Notes: generated by a model from the letters alone, not told the origin. 60,000 nucleotides of DNA from Membranipora membranacea (GCA_914767715.1 OU612069.1:16119387-16179386), one strand, 5' to 3'; counted from the stretch's first letter, positions 12,396 through 24,242 are shown. Translations and numbers: made by a program.

Positions 12396-13499
12396 TCAAA
12401 CAGGCCTATCATTCAATGGCACAATAGAACTCGTTTGTACAGAATGTCTGGTGGTCACTGTAAATTCTAAATTTATCAATGCAGCCACTAATAATAATCT
12501 GAGAGCTTAGAAAGATTATCTGCTTAAAGGCTGTCCAGGCAATAATTTATCGCTTTAGATCTTCACTGCTGCAATGGCCCTGCAAGCCCCTAATCTGGCA
12601 ACCCGACCGCCTGTCTAAGCTACCGGTCTCGTATATATATAGTTGTGTAAAACACAAGGAATGCATTTACTGATATATCATTCATAAAATTCATAGCAAT
12701 GAATACATTAGATCATGATATAAAAAGAGAGCAAATGTAACATAGTCAGGCATAGATTTTGAAGTAATTCATGACTATTGCTGTTTATTAAAATTTATCC
12801 CTAAAAATTAGCAAGAGATTGGGCTGGTTGCCGTTCCACGCTCAATGATAAGGTACCTTTATTTTAATGGTTGCTAATGGTTTACCATATGGTTATTATA
12901 ATGCCCTTAAGATTATCCTTCTGACCAACTGTTATGAGGAGAGTTTGTGGGAGTTTGCTGTACCTTACATTTCTCTGCTTCTCCATGACAGGGGCACTGT
13001 CTATTACCAAAATATTTTTAGGGATGATAAACAACCTCTTAACAATATAATCAAGCGTATCAGCTCCACACGAACACTGCGCGACAATTGACAGAGCCGT
13101 GTGTCTAAGCGTTGCACCGCCAAGTATGCCAACAGCTTTTTGGTCAAATATGCTATGTAGTTTTTGTGTCACACTACATTTTTGAAATGTTTTCTTTTAT
13201 TCATTTAACAACTACTCCATTATAAACCCCATGGTTTCTGCGAGAGTTTCAATAAAATCTTACCTCATCATATAGCTGACTCTAGGCCTGTAAATAGCTA
13301 GAATGACTCGCAGAAGCTTTGAGAGCACAATTGATTGGTAACATGCTAGAGGTTCTGAGCTTGATTACTCGTCTCTTCGCAAGGGACTCACCTTGGTTTC
13401 TCCCTGACCATAAAGTGGTACACAGAAAACTACTCAATCTTAATTTGCAACACGTAAAAAAATTTTTATAATCAGTTAATCACACATGAAAATTAATGT
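12396..13499. other. Non-coding stretch between duplications
   Basis: No supported gene. A short piece at about 12775-12855 (containing ATCCCTAA, AATTAGCAA and GATTGGGCT) recurs at 17806-17885. The open frames around 12867-13172 overlap on both strands and carry no recognisable motif. Confidence 0.4.
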
Positions 13500-14320
13500 C
13501 AAAATCAATCTCAAAAAGTTGATAAAAATGGTAAAAATCTCGGAGGGTAGGAAATGACAAGAGGTGCGGTGTTGTAACAGGATAAAAAACTGGAAACAGA
13601 TTCTGGCATGGCTTATTCAGTAAATGTGTTTTGAGGCCACAATATCTAGCTATCTAGGTGAGGCGGTTCCATCCTGCTGCCCTTAGAACTAGAGGCCTGC
13701 ATTGTAGCCCGTTGACCAAATGGTTGGGAGAGATGATCTTCTCTATGCAGGTGTATTACCAACTGGCAATGAATTGAGAGAATTGCTTCTCACATAGAGG
13801 CTTTCTTGCAGATTTCGACCCAAGCAATGATCCTGGGTGAGGGTTATAAACAAATATTAATTTACTATTCTAGGAATTCAAATTGTAAATTGAACTCATT
13901 TGGTTGTAGTTTTTTGGTGAATTATAAAATAACAACAATTATCATAATTTTAGCTCAATACCACGAAAGCTGACAATAACATTTTAATTCTTATTATCAT
14001 TAGCAGGTATAATTAATAAACTAATCAGGAAATTAACTTTTTCTGTGGGGATTTTGGCTTTCTTGTTATGTGATTCAAGGGTGCAGTTTGTAAATTTTAT
14101 TTGCAAAGTCAGACTTGTCATTCAAAAATTTGGAAATCTAATAATTATGCAGCATGACACAGCACTTTGCAAGGCTTCATTTTCAAATGAATAACTAGGG
14201 TTCTATCTAGGTCAATCATTGAGTAGTCATGGTATTTCGTTCATGATTCTCTTAATTTAACGGATTAACGAACAAGAATAAAAAAGTGGCCGCATGACAA
14301 GGGTTGTTTCAACCTAGAAA
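13500..14320. repeat. Segmental duplication block 2a with MITE-A remnant
   Basis: Collinear with 18735-19425. Matching stretches include GGCATGG-TTATTCAGTA, TTTTGAGGCCAC, GGGTTATAAACAAA, AATACCACGAAAGCTGACAA, TTATTATCATTAGCAGGT and GGTGCAGTTTG. The left 200 bases contain a worn MITE-A copy (ends near CCCTTAGAACTAGAGGCCTG at 13679-13698). Confidence 0.7.
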
Positions 14321-14739
14321 GGCAGATACGTATCCATACCAGACTATCAATTTCTGGAAAATATTTGGAAGATTTAAATGCAGCGACTGGAAGGCTTTTT
14401 GCCAGAATAGTACCAACATTGATGGGAAAATCATTATATTTATCGGCTACAGAGATGCTCCGATCACCGTCGTGTTCTAGATGTGTTTTCTTATCTGAAC
14501 CGTTGGTTTCTATATCATATATACTTTTTATATACTTTTATTGGCAACCAATATACTTTTATTGGCAACCAATATTCATTAAACTCCTGGAAAATCTTCA
14601 ATTTTCATTGGTATTCCAACAACACCTACCCTAATGAGCTTTGTAATCTTCTTTCTTTGGGATGTTTACACACTTTTTACATGATTGCTAGATGCAGTCT
14701 CCCTTTATGAGGCTCAATATGCTCTTTGTTGGGATGGGT

Positions 14740-15290
14740 AAATAACTGCTTAGTCATCCGAGGTTTCTTGAAAAAGAACGTTGAGGTTTCCTGCCACTAA
14801 GTTTGTTCCCTGGATCATCAATGCATGAGCTTGGTTTTCCAATGAAAGTGGAAGGGCGACGTTGTTTGGGCTTTTTTGTAGGCGGTGATTTTACTTTGGA
14901 GTTGTCAACGTCTTGCCATGCATTGTGACTGGTAGTTGTTGGAGAAAATCCATTAAATTGGTCTGGTGTTGTGCTGTGATGTTATGGCGGAATTGTTGAT
15001 TGTTGTTTACACTATCTACTTTTGTTTCTACTATTTAGCCCATCTGTCCGAGCAATGACCTCCCCTTTCAAATGCTGATTGATAGCATCTTCTGCCTTGT
15101 CCAACCTGTTCAGGTTGAGGTCATGTTCTTCACTCAGTTGTCATGAGCAGCGGCACAACTACCACAGGGCCGTAACTCCGAGGTGTTGCGGGTATTGGTT
15201 GGATCGTCTGGGAGTGTAAATGTGCTGACTCTAGGTCTAGAACATGGAAAACTTTCACTGCGCTTTAAGGATTTTGGAATAGATTTAGTG
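14740..15290 (-). pseudogene. Decayed protein-coding fragment, possibly a retroelement ORF1
   Basis: Minus-strand translation gives coding-like pieces broken by stops and frame changes. One is a Ser/Thr-rich part ending SELRPCGSCAAAHDN; next a likely helical part with LNLNRLDKAEDAINQHLKGE; then a basic part with SPPTKKPKQRRPSTF. A Cys/His-containing, coiled-coil and basic mix is typical of retrotransposon ORF1 proteins, but no named domain is recognised. Another TTG/CAA-rich stretch at about 16860-17060 also reads as broken coding on the minus strand and may belong to the same element. Confidence 0.3.
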
Positions 15291-15417
15291 GATTTGTAGA
15301 TGTGTTTGTTGGGTCATGTTTGTTTGTGATTTTTGAGCGGTCAAAATAGGATCTAGTGTAAGCAATAAAATTAATTCTGTCTTCTCCTATCTAGGAAGTA
15401 CGAGATTAGAATATTAC

Positions 15418-15534
15418 CTGAAACTTTGCCGTTTCGTGTAAGGCATCGGACATCATATGTTTGAGCGGTGGTGTTTTCGTGAGCAGGCGTCATAGAATCA
15501 CATGCGTCCTCTGGTACTTCAATCTGCTGTGCGA
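15418..15534 (-). pseudogene. Orphan reeler exon D
   Basis: This 117-bp open exon is clearly paralogous to exon 1 of reeler A. It encodes EDACDSMTPAHENTTAQ and RCLTRNGKVS, with the same GTAATA-type donor in phase 1. It lacks the PLP of A before the second Cys. Its upstream side has an acceptor-like TTTCCAG instead of a signal peptide, and an in-frame stop lies just beyond. No matching exon 2 (FxGxxxQxRD) or exon 3 (TYWV) was found between here and reeler A. I read it as a relic of a duplicated gene. It could be an internal exon of a longer gene, but no partner exons are visible. Confidence 0.7.
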
Positions 15535-15539
15535 CTGGA

Positions 15540-18500
15540 AATGATGTTTATTATAAAGTCACAATACAATGATTCTAAGGCCCCTGATCATTCTGATCTT
15601 GCATCTGTTTGTATTAAAACAATCAGCCTACCGTTTTAATTTCATATCGTATCCATTACATCTTTTATTATATTGTAAAGTTTCAAGACCGGGTGTGCAT
15701 AACGTCATGAAATAAAGGATGATAAGAAAATGCTCATTGCAATGGGGTTATGATTTGCGCAATAGTTTTTTAGCCTTGTTCGAGTTTTTTTTTCCAATTT
15801 TGGTGTATTGAGGGCATTTAAAGGTGAACTGATGTTTGAATCTGAGAATTACCAACGCACTTAACAGGATGGTTCAAAAAGACTCGGGGAAATTTAAATA
15901 CCCACCAAACACTGTTTTGTGATTGGGTTGGTGAATTTCAATTAAGCCAATCATCTTAGATATTTCTACTACAGAAACAAAATGGAGGATGAGAGTGTGC
16001 ACCTGAAATATTTCAATATTTTTAATTTAATATTTATTGATGACATATAAATTTCGAAAAAGGAAGTTATCATGCATCAAATATTAAAATATAACTTTTG
16101 TGGCTGTTTTCTGCTTTAATCTGTAATTTTCTTTTTGGCAGTTGATGTTCAGCGACATAGACTATTTAATACAAGCCTTTACCTGATGATTATTAGAAGT
16201 TTCCATTCCGCTTGAGAATCTCAACTAGAAACATTGATTTAGTGCTCCTAAAAAGGATTCTAAATTCTGATTTCAACCTTGTCTGTGGTTATCCATAATA
16301 TCAAGAATGGTTTGCTCAACAGATGAATTTCCAAATAAAATGAATTTTGAAATCCTTTGATCCTTGATCATATTGCAAAGTTTTGGCACACTAAGCAATT
16401 GCGACCTTGGAGGATAACCCAGTAGCCACGGCAAATATATTATGTACCGCCAGTCAATCAGTTCAACCAGCTGTTTAAACCTCAGATTGCAATATGATTA
16501 CCATGACATTGCGCTTCCCGGATACTGACCTCAGCTGACGTACGTATGTAAGAGGATTAATTTTTAAATGAGGATGATACTGAAGGTTACCACCTCCCTT
16601 ATATCCACATTGCTGTTCCGATTATCAGACTAATCAAAATACATCATCTCGAGAGATTCATCGATGCCTTATTTAGATCGACTTGGGTTTACAATTAGTA
16701 TAGGAGATCAAATTGTGTTTTGTTCGACAGCAAAGACAATGTTTCAATTCTTGCCAAGGATCTTTCATAACATATAGCATTTGTTTTGCGTTGTCACCTT
16801 GACATGAATTTTTTGTTGTGTTACTGGTGATGGGTTTTGTTTGGGCAGACGATAGGATTTATATTGTTCAGGCCTTCTTTTGAGGATCCGACACTTGGCT
16901 AATGTTGTGTGGCTGGTTTTGGTTTCATGTTCTGATAGCAGTGAATAAATTGCTCAAGACGGTTGTTTCTTTGTTGTCTAGTCTTCCTATTTGACTTTGA
17001 TTTTGTCTTTGTCATACGTTGTTTTATTGGTGGTGGTGGTTTTCATTTACGTTTGTGGTACAGTTTTGACAGCCATACTTAGTTGTAGTTTTGACAAGTT
17101 ATTATAAAATGGTCTCACTATAAATAATGCAGCCACATTGTAGGTACAGGACTGGTTTGTTTGCTTTGGCGCACTGTCTGAGGCACACTGTCTGGGGCAC
17201 ACTGTCTGGGGCACACTGGTTGGGTCATACTTGTTTCTTTCCTACCTCTTTGTTGCTGTAGATTCGAAATGATGTTAAAGATTATATAAATATTTGAACG
17301 ATAAATGAATTAATCATCAAAATATACACAATCAGTGAAGATACTTTAACTTGACAAGGTTAGGTATTTTGAGGGGATTCTGCCGCAACAGCTAGGACTC
17401 TATAAAAGTCACAATGTATGAGCAATGTTTAGAAGTTATTTGGCTATGTAAAAATGCTCGAAAATTCACCTTTGCGCTGTGGCCATTAAATTCGGAGAAG
17501 ATCAAGCATATTTTGCAGAGAGTAGTCTTCCAGCAAGGTGGTACATTGAAATGAAGTTAGAACAACCTATGCACTGGAATATGTACCCTGATGGTCAGCC
17601 AATCAGATTCAAGGTTCAATGCATTAGTATGAATCAAGAAAGAACTACCTTGTTTCGATTTACGATATTTTAAGCAATTATTTTTTCATAAAAGTATCGC
17701 TAATTGAAAGATTTCTATGGTCAAGTCAAAGCTTTCTGTAATCAAAGCTACATAGTAATCCTCAAAAGTTTAGCTCATCCCATAATCACATGACCTAATC
17801 TATAACTCTTGCTGTTTGTTAACAATTATCCCTAACAATTAGCAACAGATTGGGCTAGTTGTCCTTCCTCGCCTAATGATAAAATAACTCCACAACTAGT
17901 CACCACGCTTCATTATAGAGTCATTTATTATTAGACACAATGACTTGTAAATTTCATAGCTGTAGTAATGACCCTCAGAATCCTTTTATAACGCAATTGA
18001 TGACAAAGCTAACATGCAAGAGGTACACAACCGCGACTGTGACTGAAAATGTATGTTCTTGTTTAACTTTACGCGTAAATTTTGTTACCCAGACAATGTC
18101 CATCTCATGATCAAAAGATTTTATGAGCCACAATTTTAGCTTTCGCTGTTTATGGTGGTAAAATGTGTTTAGGCTTTCAAGGTTTGAAAAATGTTATAAA
18201 TACTAAATCAAAACAGAACTAAATCTGCATTTGGCTTTTACAGCCACCCCCCCCCCCCCCCGCATTGATGAGTCTTTTTTGGTTTTGCAATGAGAGGAAG
18301 GACAAGGAAGTCTGTTTGGCTGAAGCATTTGACTGTAGCCTATCAGGTCATTGGCATAAATCTCATTTTGTTAAAAGTGTTTTAAGAACAAGCCACAAAA
18401 ATTCAAAGCAATAATTATTCAAACTTCAGTGGAGAAAACAATTTAGGTTTTAGATTTAAGGGTTACATTTTTACTATATGTCCACTGGCTTAGCAATAGC

Positions 18501-18734
18501 CTTTTCATTCAACAACTGATAGCAGCATCTTGGAGACAAGATGACTTTATTAACCCGATACTAATTATTAAATGCTCAATTCATTGTTTATTACAAAATT
18601 TTGACATTTATCTCCATGATAAGTCTAAGAATGACAAAAAAGTTGTAACTTTTAGCTCCAACTTTCCCTGTTCCAAGAAGACTGACATCTTCTTCCAACA
18701 GAGGGATGAGTTAGTAAGTCTTGGCTGGAATCCT
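15540..18734. other. Gene-free stretch between reeler D and block 2b
   Basis: No supported gene. A tandem repeat of GGCACACTGTCTG-like 14-bp units lies at 17168-17218. A run of 15 C lies at 18247-18261. The ORF at 17479-17673 (64 aa) has no family motif. Confidence 0.4.
17168..17218. repeat. Tandem repeat, about 3.5 x 14 bp
   Basis: Units of GGCACACTGTCTGG with one or two substitutions, in direct orientation. Confidence 0.8.
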
Positions 18735-19425
18735 TTTGTAGGGTCGTAGTTAAGAAGAAATGGCTTGAAAATTTCAGGAGGGACACTAGGTGAGGTCTGG
18801 GGTGAAGCCTAAACACCCAAAGACTTCAATAAGGCAAGTAAATAGCAGATGAAAAACTCAATGATGCAGAGCCTGGCATGGATTATTCAGTAGAGGAGTT
18901 TTGAGGCCACTTGATTTAGCGTTCTAGAAGAGGCAGTTCCACCCTGCTGTCCCTAGGACACACCCTTCCCACATAGATGATGACTTGCAGGTTTCTACCT
19001 AAGCTATGATCCTGCTGGTGCGGGTTATAAACAAAAATCACTACTATTGAGGAATTTTTAATTAATATTCTAACTCAAATGTAATAATTATATTAACTAT
19101 AATCATAACATCAATTATCATAATCAATACCACAAAAGCTGACAAGTGACATTTTTATTATCATTAGCAGGTTTAAATAATGAACTAATCAGAAATTTAA
19201 TTTTGTCTGTGGGATTTTGGATTTTATGTCATTCCAGGGTGCTGTTCGGAAATTTGCAAAGTCAATCCCAGTATTTAAAAAAAAAACCATAACCAATAAA
19301 CCATGACATAGCGCTCTATGTGGCTTCATCTTTGATTGAATATTGAGGGTTCTGTCTAGAACGATTAGAATAATATTTTTCAATAAAGAGGTTTTAATCA
19401 ACAAGAACAAGAATGTGGGCGCGTG
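18735..19425. repeat. Segmental duplication block 2b with MITE-A copy
   Basis: Second copy of the block at 13500-14320. The left 230 bases are a MITE-A (about 18740-18960; left end AGGGTCGTAGTTAAGAA). The rest matches the non-coding sequence downstream of block 2a. A SINE follows at 19447, past the end of the similarity. Confidence 0.65.
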
Positions 19426-19446
19426 ACAAGGTTAGTTTTAAACTAG

Positions 19447-19640
19447 AGCAGGAGGTAGACCAGTTGGTTAGAGCACACCTCTAACGCGCAAGTGATGGAG
19501 GTCTCAGGTTCAAAACCCACTGAAGTCTACCGACTACTGGGCTCAATTGATGCCCCAGGTGTGCTCCGACCTGCCTGCAAACTGAGAGCAAGGCACCTTC
19601 ATGTCTCAGTCTTCGGACAGAGACAGACTTGCGATTTTAA
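19447..19640 (+). mobile_element. tRNA-derived SINE, copy 2
   Basis: Starts with GCAGGAGGTAGACCAGTTGG (A-box region), then TCAGGTTCAAAACCC (degraded B box), CGACTACTGGG, and the family core TGCTCCGACCTGCCTGCAAA. Past the core it has GGACAGAGACAGACTTGCGA, similar to GGACAGAGACGGATTCC at about 59171-59187. The latter may be a tail-only remnant. Confidence 0.7.
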
Positions 19641-20251
19641 TCCTTTTAACCCAAGGCAGACGGGTATTTATACCAAACTACCTACAGATGTTTAGGCAAC
19701 GACTATTCCTTGTCATCCCGATAAAAATGCTTACTTTTTTTTGATTGAGTGGATATAGAGGGGTGGGACACTGTGTGTGCGAATTTTGAGTCACAAAAAA
19801 AACCCAAATCGTACAAAAAAGGACGGGACTAGCTCATTGTCCCAATAAAACATGTTGAGATGGAAGGGCCTACGAATTTTATCAGTACCTGGCTTGGTGT
19901 GATCATATATATACATTTTTATTGCATCAACCATCATCCGAAGATGCTCTCCCTGATATGCAAAGCAAACCAAAACAAAAAACCAATCGAAATAAAATCA
20001 AGGGATTAAAACTCAATTCAGTGAAAACAGCTGACAATGCAAATTTAAATTCAAATTCAGCATTCCTTCAGGCTGTGACAATTCTCCACCCAGATCTCAA
20101 ATTATTACACACCTTGAAAACTTCGAGAAGGCTTACTGATGGTGACATGACCACAAGAATAGCTCTCTACATTTCATATTATATATTCATAGTGTGACAG
20201 AGTGATAAGTGATCGCCCCCCCCCCCCCTTCCCCCAAGAGCAAAGATAGAT

Positions 20252-20470
20252 AAATATCAACCATCAAAGTGTAAAACCTCCAAGAGACAAAAATCCTTTT
20301 GTGAATTCTATATGCGATTTATCAACTAATGCAACTCAGCCTATCCTTTTATTTTATTTTCATAAATATCAACCATCAAAGTGTAAAACCTCCAAGAGAC
20401 AAAAATCCTTTTGTGAATTCTATATGCGATTTATCAACTAATGCAACTCAGCCTATCCTTTTATTTTATT
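20252..20470. repeat. Tandem duplication, 2 x 112 bp
   Basis: Two head-to-tail copies (20252-20363 and 20364-about 20470) that look identical until a T/A-rich end. The near-perfect identity implies a very recent duplication or an assembly artefact. Non-coding. A run of 13 C lies just upstream at 20216-20228. Confidence 0.85.
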
Positions 20471-20747
20471 TTATTTTTTTTTATTCATGTGCTATACTTT
20501 CGATGTTATTAGCCTATTACAGGTAGATGTTAGAAATTAGGCAATAAACAAACTCAAACAGACTTAAACTTTGTGTCAAATTATCCTTACTGTAACTCTA
20601 AGTACAGTATAATAAGATCATCATAATAGTATGTCCTATATAATGACCGTTTTTGTTGAATGAAAATCATGGTTATGTCACTCATCGATTCCGAAAAAAT
20701 TGACGGTCCTGATATCGTGATTGCGGTAAGGATGAGGCTGCAATATA

Positions 20748-20990
20748 CAGGGCTGTAGTTTAAGAACAATAGTAGGGGAGGCAGAAATCCTTGAGGGTGT
20801 GAAGTATCACCAGGACGGATATTGAGAGCTCCTCCTGTGGTGTCTTGGGTCAATCCTCAGCCTCTTAATGAAATCAATAGCAAATGTAGGTCCATGAGAT
20901 GGAATATTCAATTATAGAATTTTTAGGCCACTCTGTTGATCATTCAAGGGGAAGCAGAGCTCTCCTGCCTCCCCTAGAACTACGGGCCTG
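20748..20990. mobile_element. MITE-A copy, hAT-like ends
   Basis: 243 bp. The left end is CAGGGCTGTAGTTTAAGAA followed by AGGGGAGGCAG. The right end is CTGCCTCCCCTAGAACTAC followed by GGGCCTG, so the ends are inverted repeats. CAGGG-type termini are usual for hAT elements; the superfamily is inferred, and an exact 8-bp target duplication was not found. Other copies or parts: 13500-13698, 18740-18960, 23345-23441, 25483-25655 and 41216-41442. Confidence 0.7.
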
Positions 20991-21309
20991 ATATATCCTC
21001 CAGTATGCACTAGTTTTGAGGCGGGTCGGTGTACAATTACTGAGGGCACAGCAAACCCGATATTCTGGTAAGATGTTACATATAATGTTAGAATATTATA
21101 TTACTATGTCCTATATGTCCGATATTATGTTTGACATGTTTTTTGTCTCATTTCTTGTATTAATGAAGATTTTGCAATTAAACAACAGATATCAATCAGT
21201 AAGACAAACGAATCAATCAATGCAGCATAACTTTTGAACAATTGACATAAACTAAATACAACATCAGCGGGATATAATTATTCACCTCTGTTTGTGTATA
21301 ATTACAAGA

Positions 21310-21485
21310 AATCCATATGCAAATGCAAAATGCAAATTAAAATGCAACTGTAAATTCCAATGCAAATGCTAATAAAAATGCCAAGGCAAAGTCAAATGCA
21401 AATACAAATGCAAACGCAAATACAAATACAAATCTGAATACAGTTTCAAATGCAAATGCAAATGCAAATGTAAATGCTAAATGCA
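21310..21485. repeat. Degenerate hexamer array (AAATGC)n
   Basis: Roughly 175 bases of imperfect AAATGC/AAATAC units, starting about 80 bases beyond the reeler B stop on the downstream side. A/C/G bias leaves few stops on one strand, but no start or motif supports a protein. Confidence 0.8.
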
Positions 21486-21562
21486 TGCAAGTGTACACAA
21501 GATGAAACATAGTTTTCAGCTGCGTAGGAGTTGACGAGGTATGTTTTTGATGAATTGTCTAA

Positions 21563-22842
21563 TTATTTTGTTATGACGTCGAATCTTTGCTGAACCCAGT
21601 AAGTATCAAACTGTTTCACGACTGTTAGGCTGAAATGCAATATATTAAATCTAGTAAGGTTAACTAGTTATCACTACAACAATGCCATGTCAATTTTTCA
21701 CCAGAAGCAAGGATCATCCATTTCAAAGATTTCTTTTTAGAACTTGACCGATGCTTACGGATTATTGCTGTGCTTGCCTCTCAAAGCGTCTCTTAGCACA
21801 TTATGTTCAACAACCAAAAAGGTGATATATTTCCAACTCAAAAACCCGAAATTTAGAATACTATAGAACTTACTAGCATTGTAGGTTCTCTATGTCCCTC
21901 TCATTGTCTCGGAGTCGGAAGAGAAACTTAGGACCTTTCTTAAGATCATTGTTAATGTGGGTGGCTGCTTGACCGTTACATAACGTTTTGAAGTTATCAC
22001 TATCCAGTTTTCCAGTAGCTATTTTCCCCACTCTGTTGTTGTCGCCATCTCTTATCTGCACTTGCAAGCCTTTGAACTTTCCATTTTCACCTAAAGCTCC
22101 ATGCGCTTTAATCTCAACTGAAAGGCAAATTATTATTTTTGAATTAATGTGGGGTGATATGTTTCCACTAACTTTTTCTTGTGTTCACAAGATTTGTAAA
22201 AACTTGATGTTTATATCTCCCAACCTTCTGCAATCCTTCGAAGTAAAAAAAACTGATACCTTAACCGTACCAATAAATATCGGCAATGAGTTGTGAGTTG
22301 GTAAGGTTTATGTTGAAAGGCCCAAAGGAAGTTAATTTGAAATCGGCGACACCCATCACGTTTATGTAAGCGATTGCATTTACTTAACATATCCTTGTAA
22401 TATCATGATCAAGTGTCTGAGGCTAATGAGACATTCAGGAAGACCGTCAAAAATACTCAACTAAAAAGCAAATTGTATTTGAAAACTATAACACTGTTGT
22501 AGTAAGCTACTGCTACATTTCAAATAGAAAAAAACTAAGTTATTTTCGTATAAACTCTCTTAAAATAAGTAAGAAAGTGAGCTTTAACTTTTCACTTGAC
22601 TGGTGTTTTAATAACACAAGAGCACAGTATTAGTTAAGAGTAGGGCGCCTACCTTTAACATGTTTCCCTCCATTTACCTTTGTACAAAGTACACAGAATG
22701 GCATTGAAGTATCTTGAGGAGTTTTGCCGTGTCCTGGTGTCATAGCATCACATTGACTTTCTGGTGATCCATCAGGATACGCAAGCACAGCAGCAAATAA
22801 GCTGCAAAGCACAATTCTCAAATTCTGCCTTGCCATGTTCAT
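21563..22842 (-). CDS. Small secreted reeler-domain protein B
   Basis: Exons 22842-22653 (phase 1 out), 22117-21874 (phase 2 out) and 21629-21563 encode about 166 aa. The ATG at 22842 is followed two codons later by a second ATG (22836); either fits. A signal peptide (IVLCSLFAAVLA) precedes CDAMTPGHGKTPQ, the best match to the reeler opening. Then come FKGLQVQIRDGDNNRVGKI, TLCNG, LQC and the closing LTVVKQFDTYWVQQRF. The four Cys positions of the family are kept, plus an extra Cys in exon 1 (PFCVLC). Exon borders and phases are the same as in A and C, showing common descent by duplication. Likely a secreted extracellular binding protein; the ligand is unknown. Confidence 0.88.
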
Positions 22843-23344
22843 TTTCTATCACAGCAGGTCGAATCAGTAAAAGTACCAATAGACTGAAAGGTATTGTCAC
22901 TTCCCACCAATGTCACACGCCAAAACCAAATGAACAAACTGTGGTCTTTTCTTGGTCATGCTGGTTGCAAATACTCATCGTAGCATATTTGAGTAATGCA
23001 CACATTAGCCACACCATCATCTTGAGGTCTGCCGTTCATACGTTTTGTGTGTTCCATGCCTTTTGTCATTCACTGCACATTCAGACCATCCCCCTATGAC
23101 AGGTGCTATTGTGTGTGGAGGGACTGAACTTGAGGGCTGTAGATAATGTGTCGGATAATGTCGCTGCCAATCAAACTCTTCGAATGCCATTCTCTGTTGA
23201 ATGATGTCAACATATGTCGATCAGCTACCCTGCAGTCTTCATAGCGAAGATATGGCAACAATTTTTTCCTATTGCTTGTTTTTTTACCACGAGTGAAAAA
23301 ATATCTGAGCAATTTAAGGCATATAATAAAATTCCAGAGGAGCT

Positions 23345-23441
23345 GCTTCTGATATGGATTATTCAATTAATGTTTTTATGCCACTCTATTCAGCATTCTA
23401 GGGGAGGCAGTGCCTCCCTGCCTCCCCGATAACTACAGCCG
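23345..23441. mobile_element. MITE-A right-half remnant
   Basis: Matches the right half of the copy at 20748-20990: GGATTATTCAATTAATG, GCCACTCTATTCAGCATTCT, AGGGGAGGCAG and a CCTCCCC...AACTACAGCC end. Confidence 0.6.
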
Positions 23442-24159
23442 TGCTACTAAACCTCACTGCCCGTATTCAGGCACTACACTTTGTTTTAGCAGCAATGATT
23501 GAGTTCATGTTCTGTGAAAATTTACCACCAGAGTGTCTTTTGAGATGTACTAAAAAGACATTACGCTCCAAGCAATCATTTTTAAACTGTTTGGAAATCA
23601 AAAAATTGTTATAAAGCATGAGTTTACTGTAGATTAAAGCTGTGGGTATACACAGCGATTTAATCACAGGCCGATGGCATCTATAGACATGATCAGGCGA
23701 TCTCCCACTGCTATACAGGCCTATGAGTTAGTACGCAATGGTCTGGTGATTTAGATGGGGTCATAGATTGACCAATGATATTCAATGGGCGGGCTAACAA
23801 ATGACCGGATATTGATGTCACATTAATATCCGGGTAATTGTCACTTTGGATCTTCACCAAATAAAATTTCAGTCTTCTGTAAAATTGATTTTCCTATGCT
23901 ATACTATGGATGTCATGACAGGACAGCTGCAATTTCCAAGTGATACAGCTATTACCTTCCATATTTTCACTACAACACCACTCCTATCTTTGTAGTTATG
24001 GTCTTTTTTATCATAAATAGGAGGATGTGATTTTACTACAGGTGTTATCAACTCCTCTGTTTTTTTATAGCCTGTCACGTGATGATAGATGACATGTTTA
24101 ACCACGTAATTATTGTAATAACTAATCAACAACCAATCAGCATAGAGGATCATCCTGCT

Positions 24160-24242
24160 CACTCGGGCAAAACACGTTCGATGTCCACTCTACATGAGTG
24201 TTACTCGTGTAGAGTGGGCATCGAAAGTGTTTTGCCCGAGTG
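24160..24242. repeat. Long hairpin (40-bp arms, 3-base loop)
   Basis: The arms at 24160-24199 and 24203-24242 are inverted copies differing at 3 of 40 positions. Two of these would be G-U pairs in RNA. The left arm opens CACTCGGGCAAAACAC and the loop is GTT. It is far from any gene called here. It may be a young fold-back element; as RNA it would be a nearly perfect stem. Confidence 0.9.
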
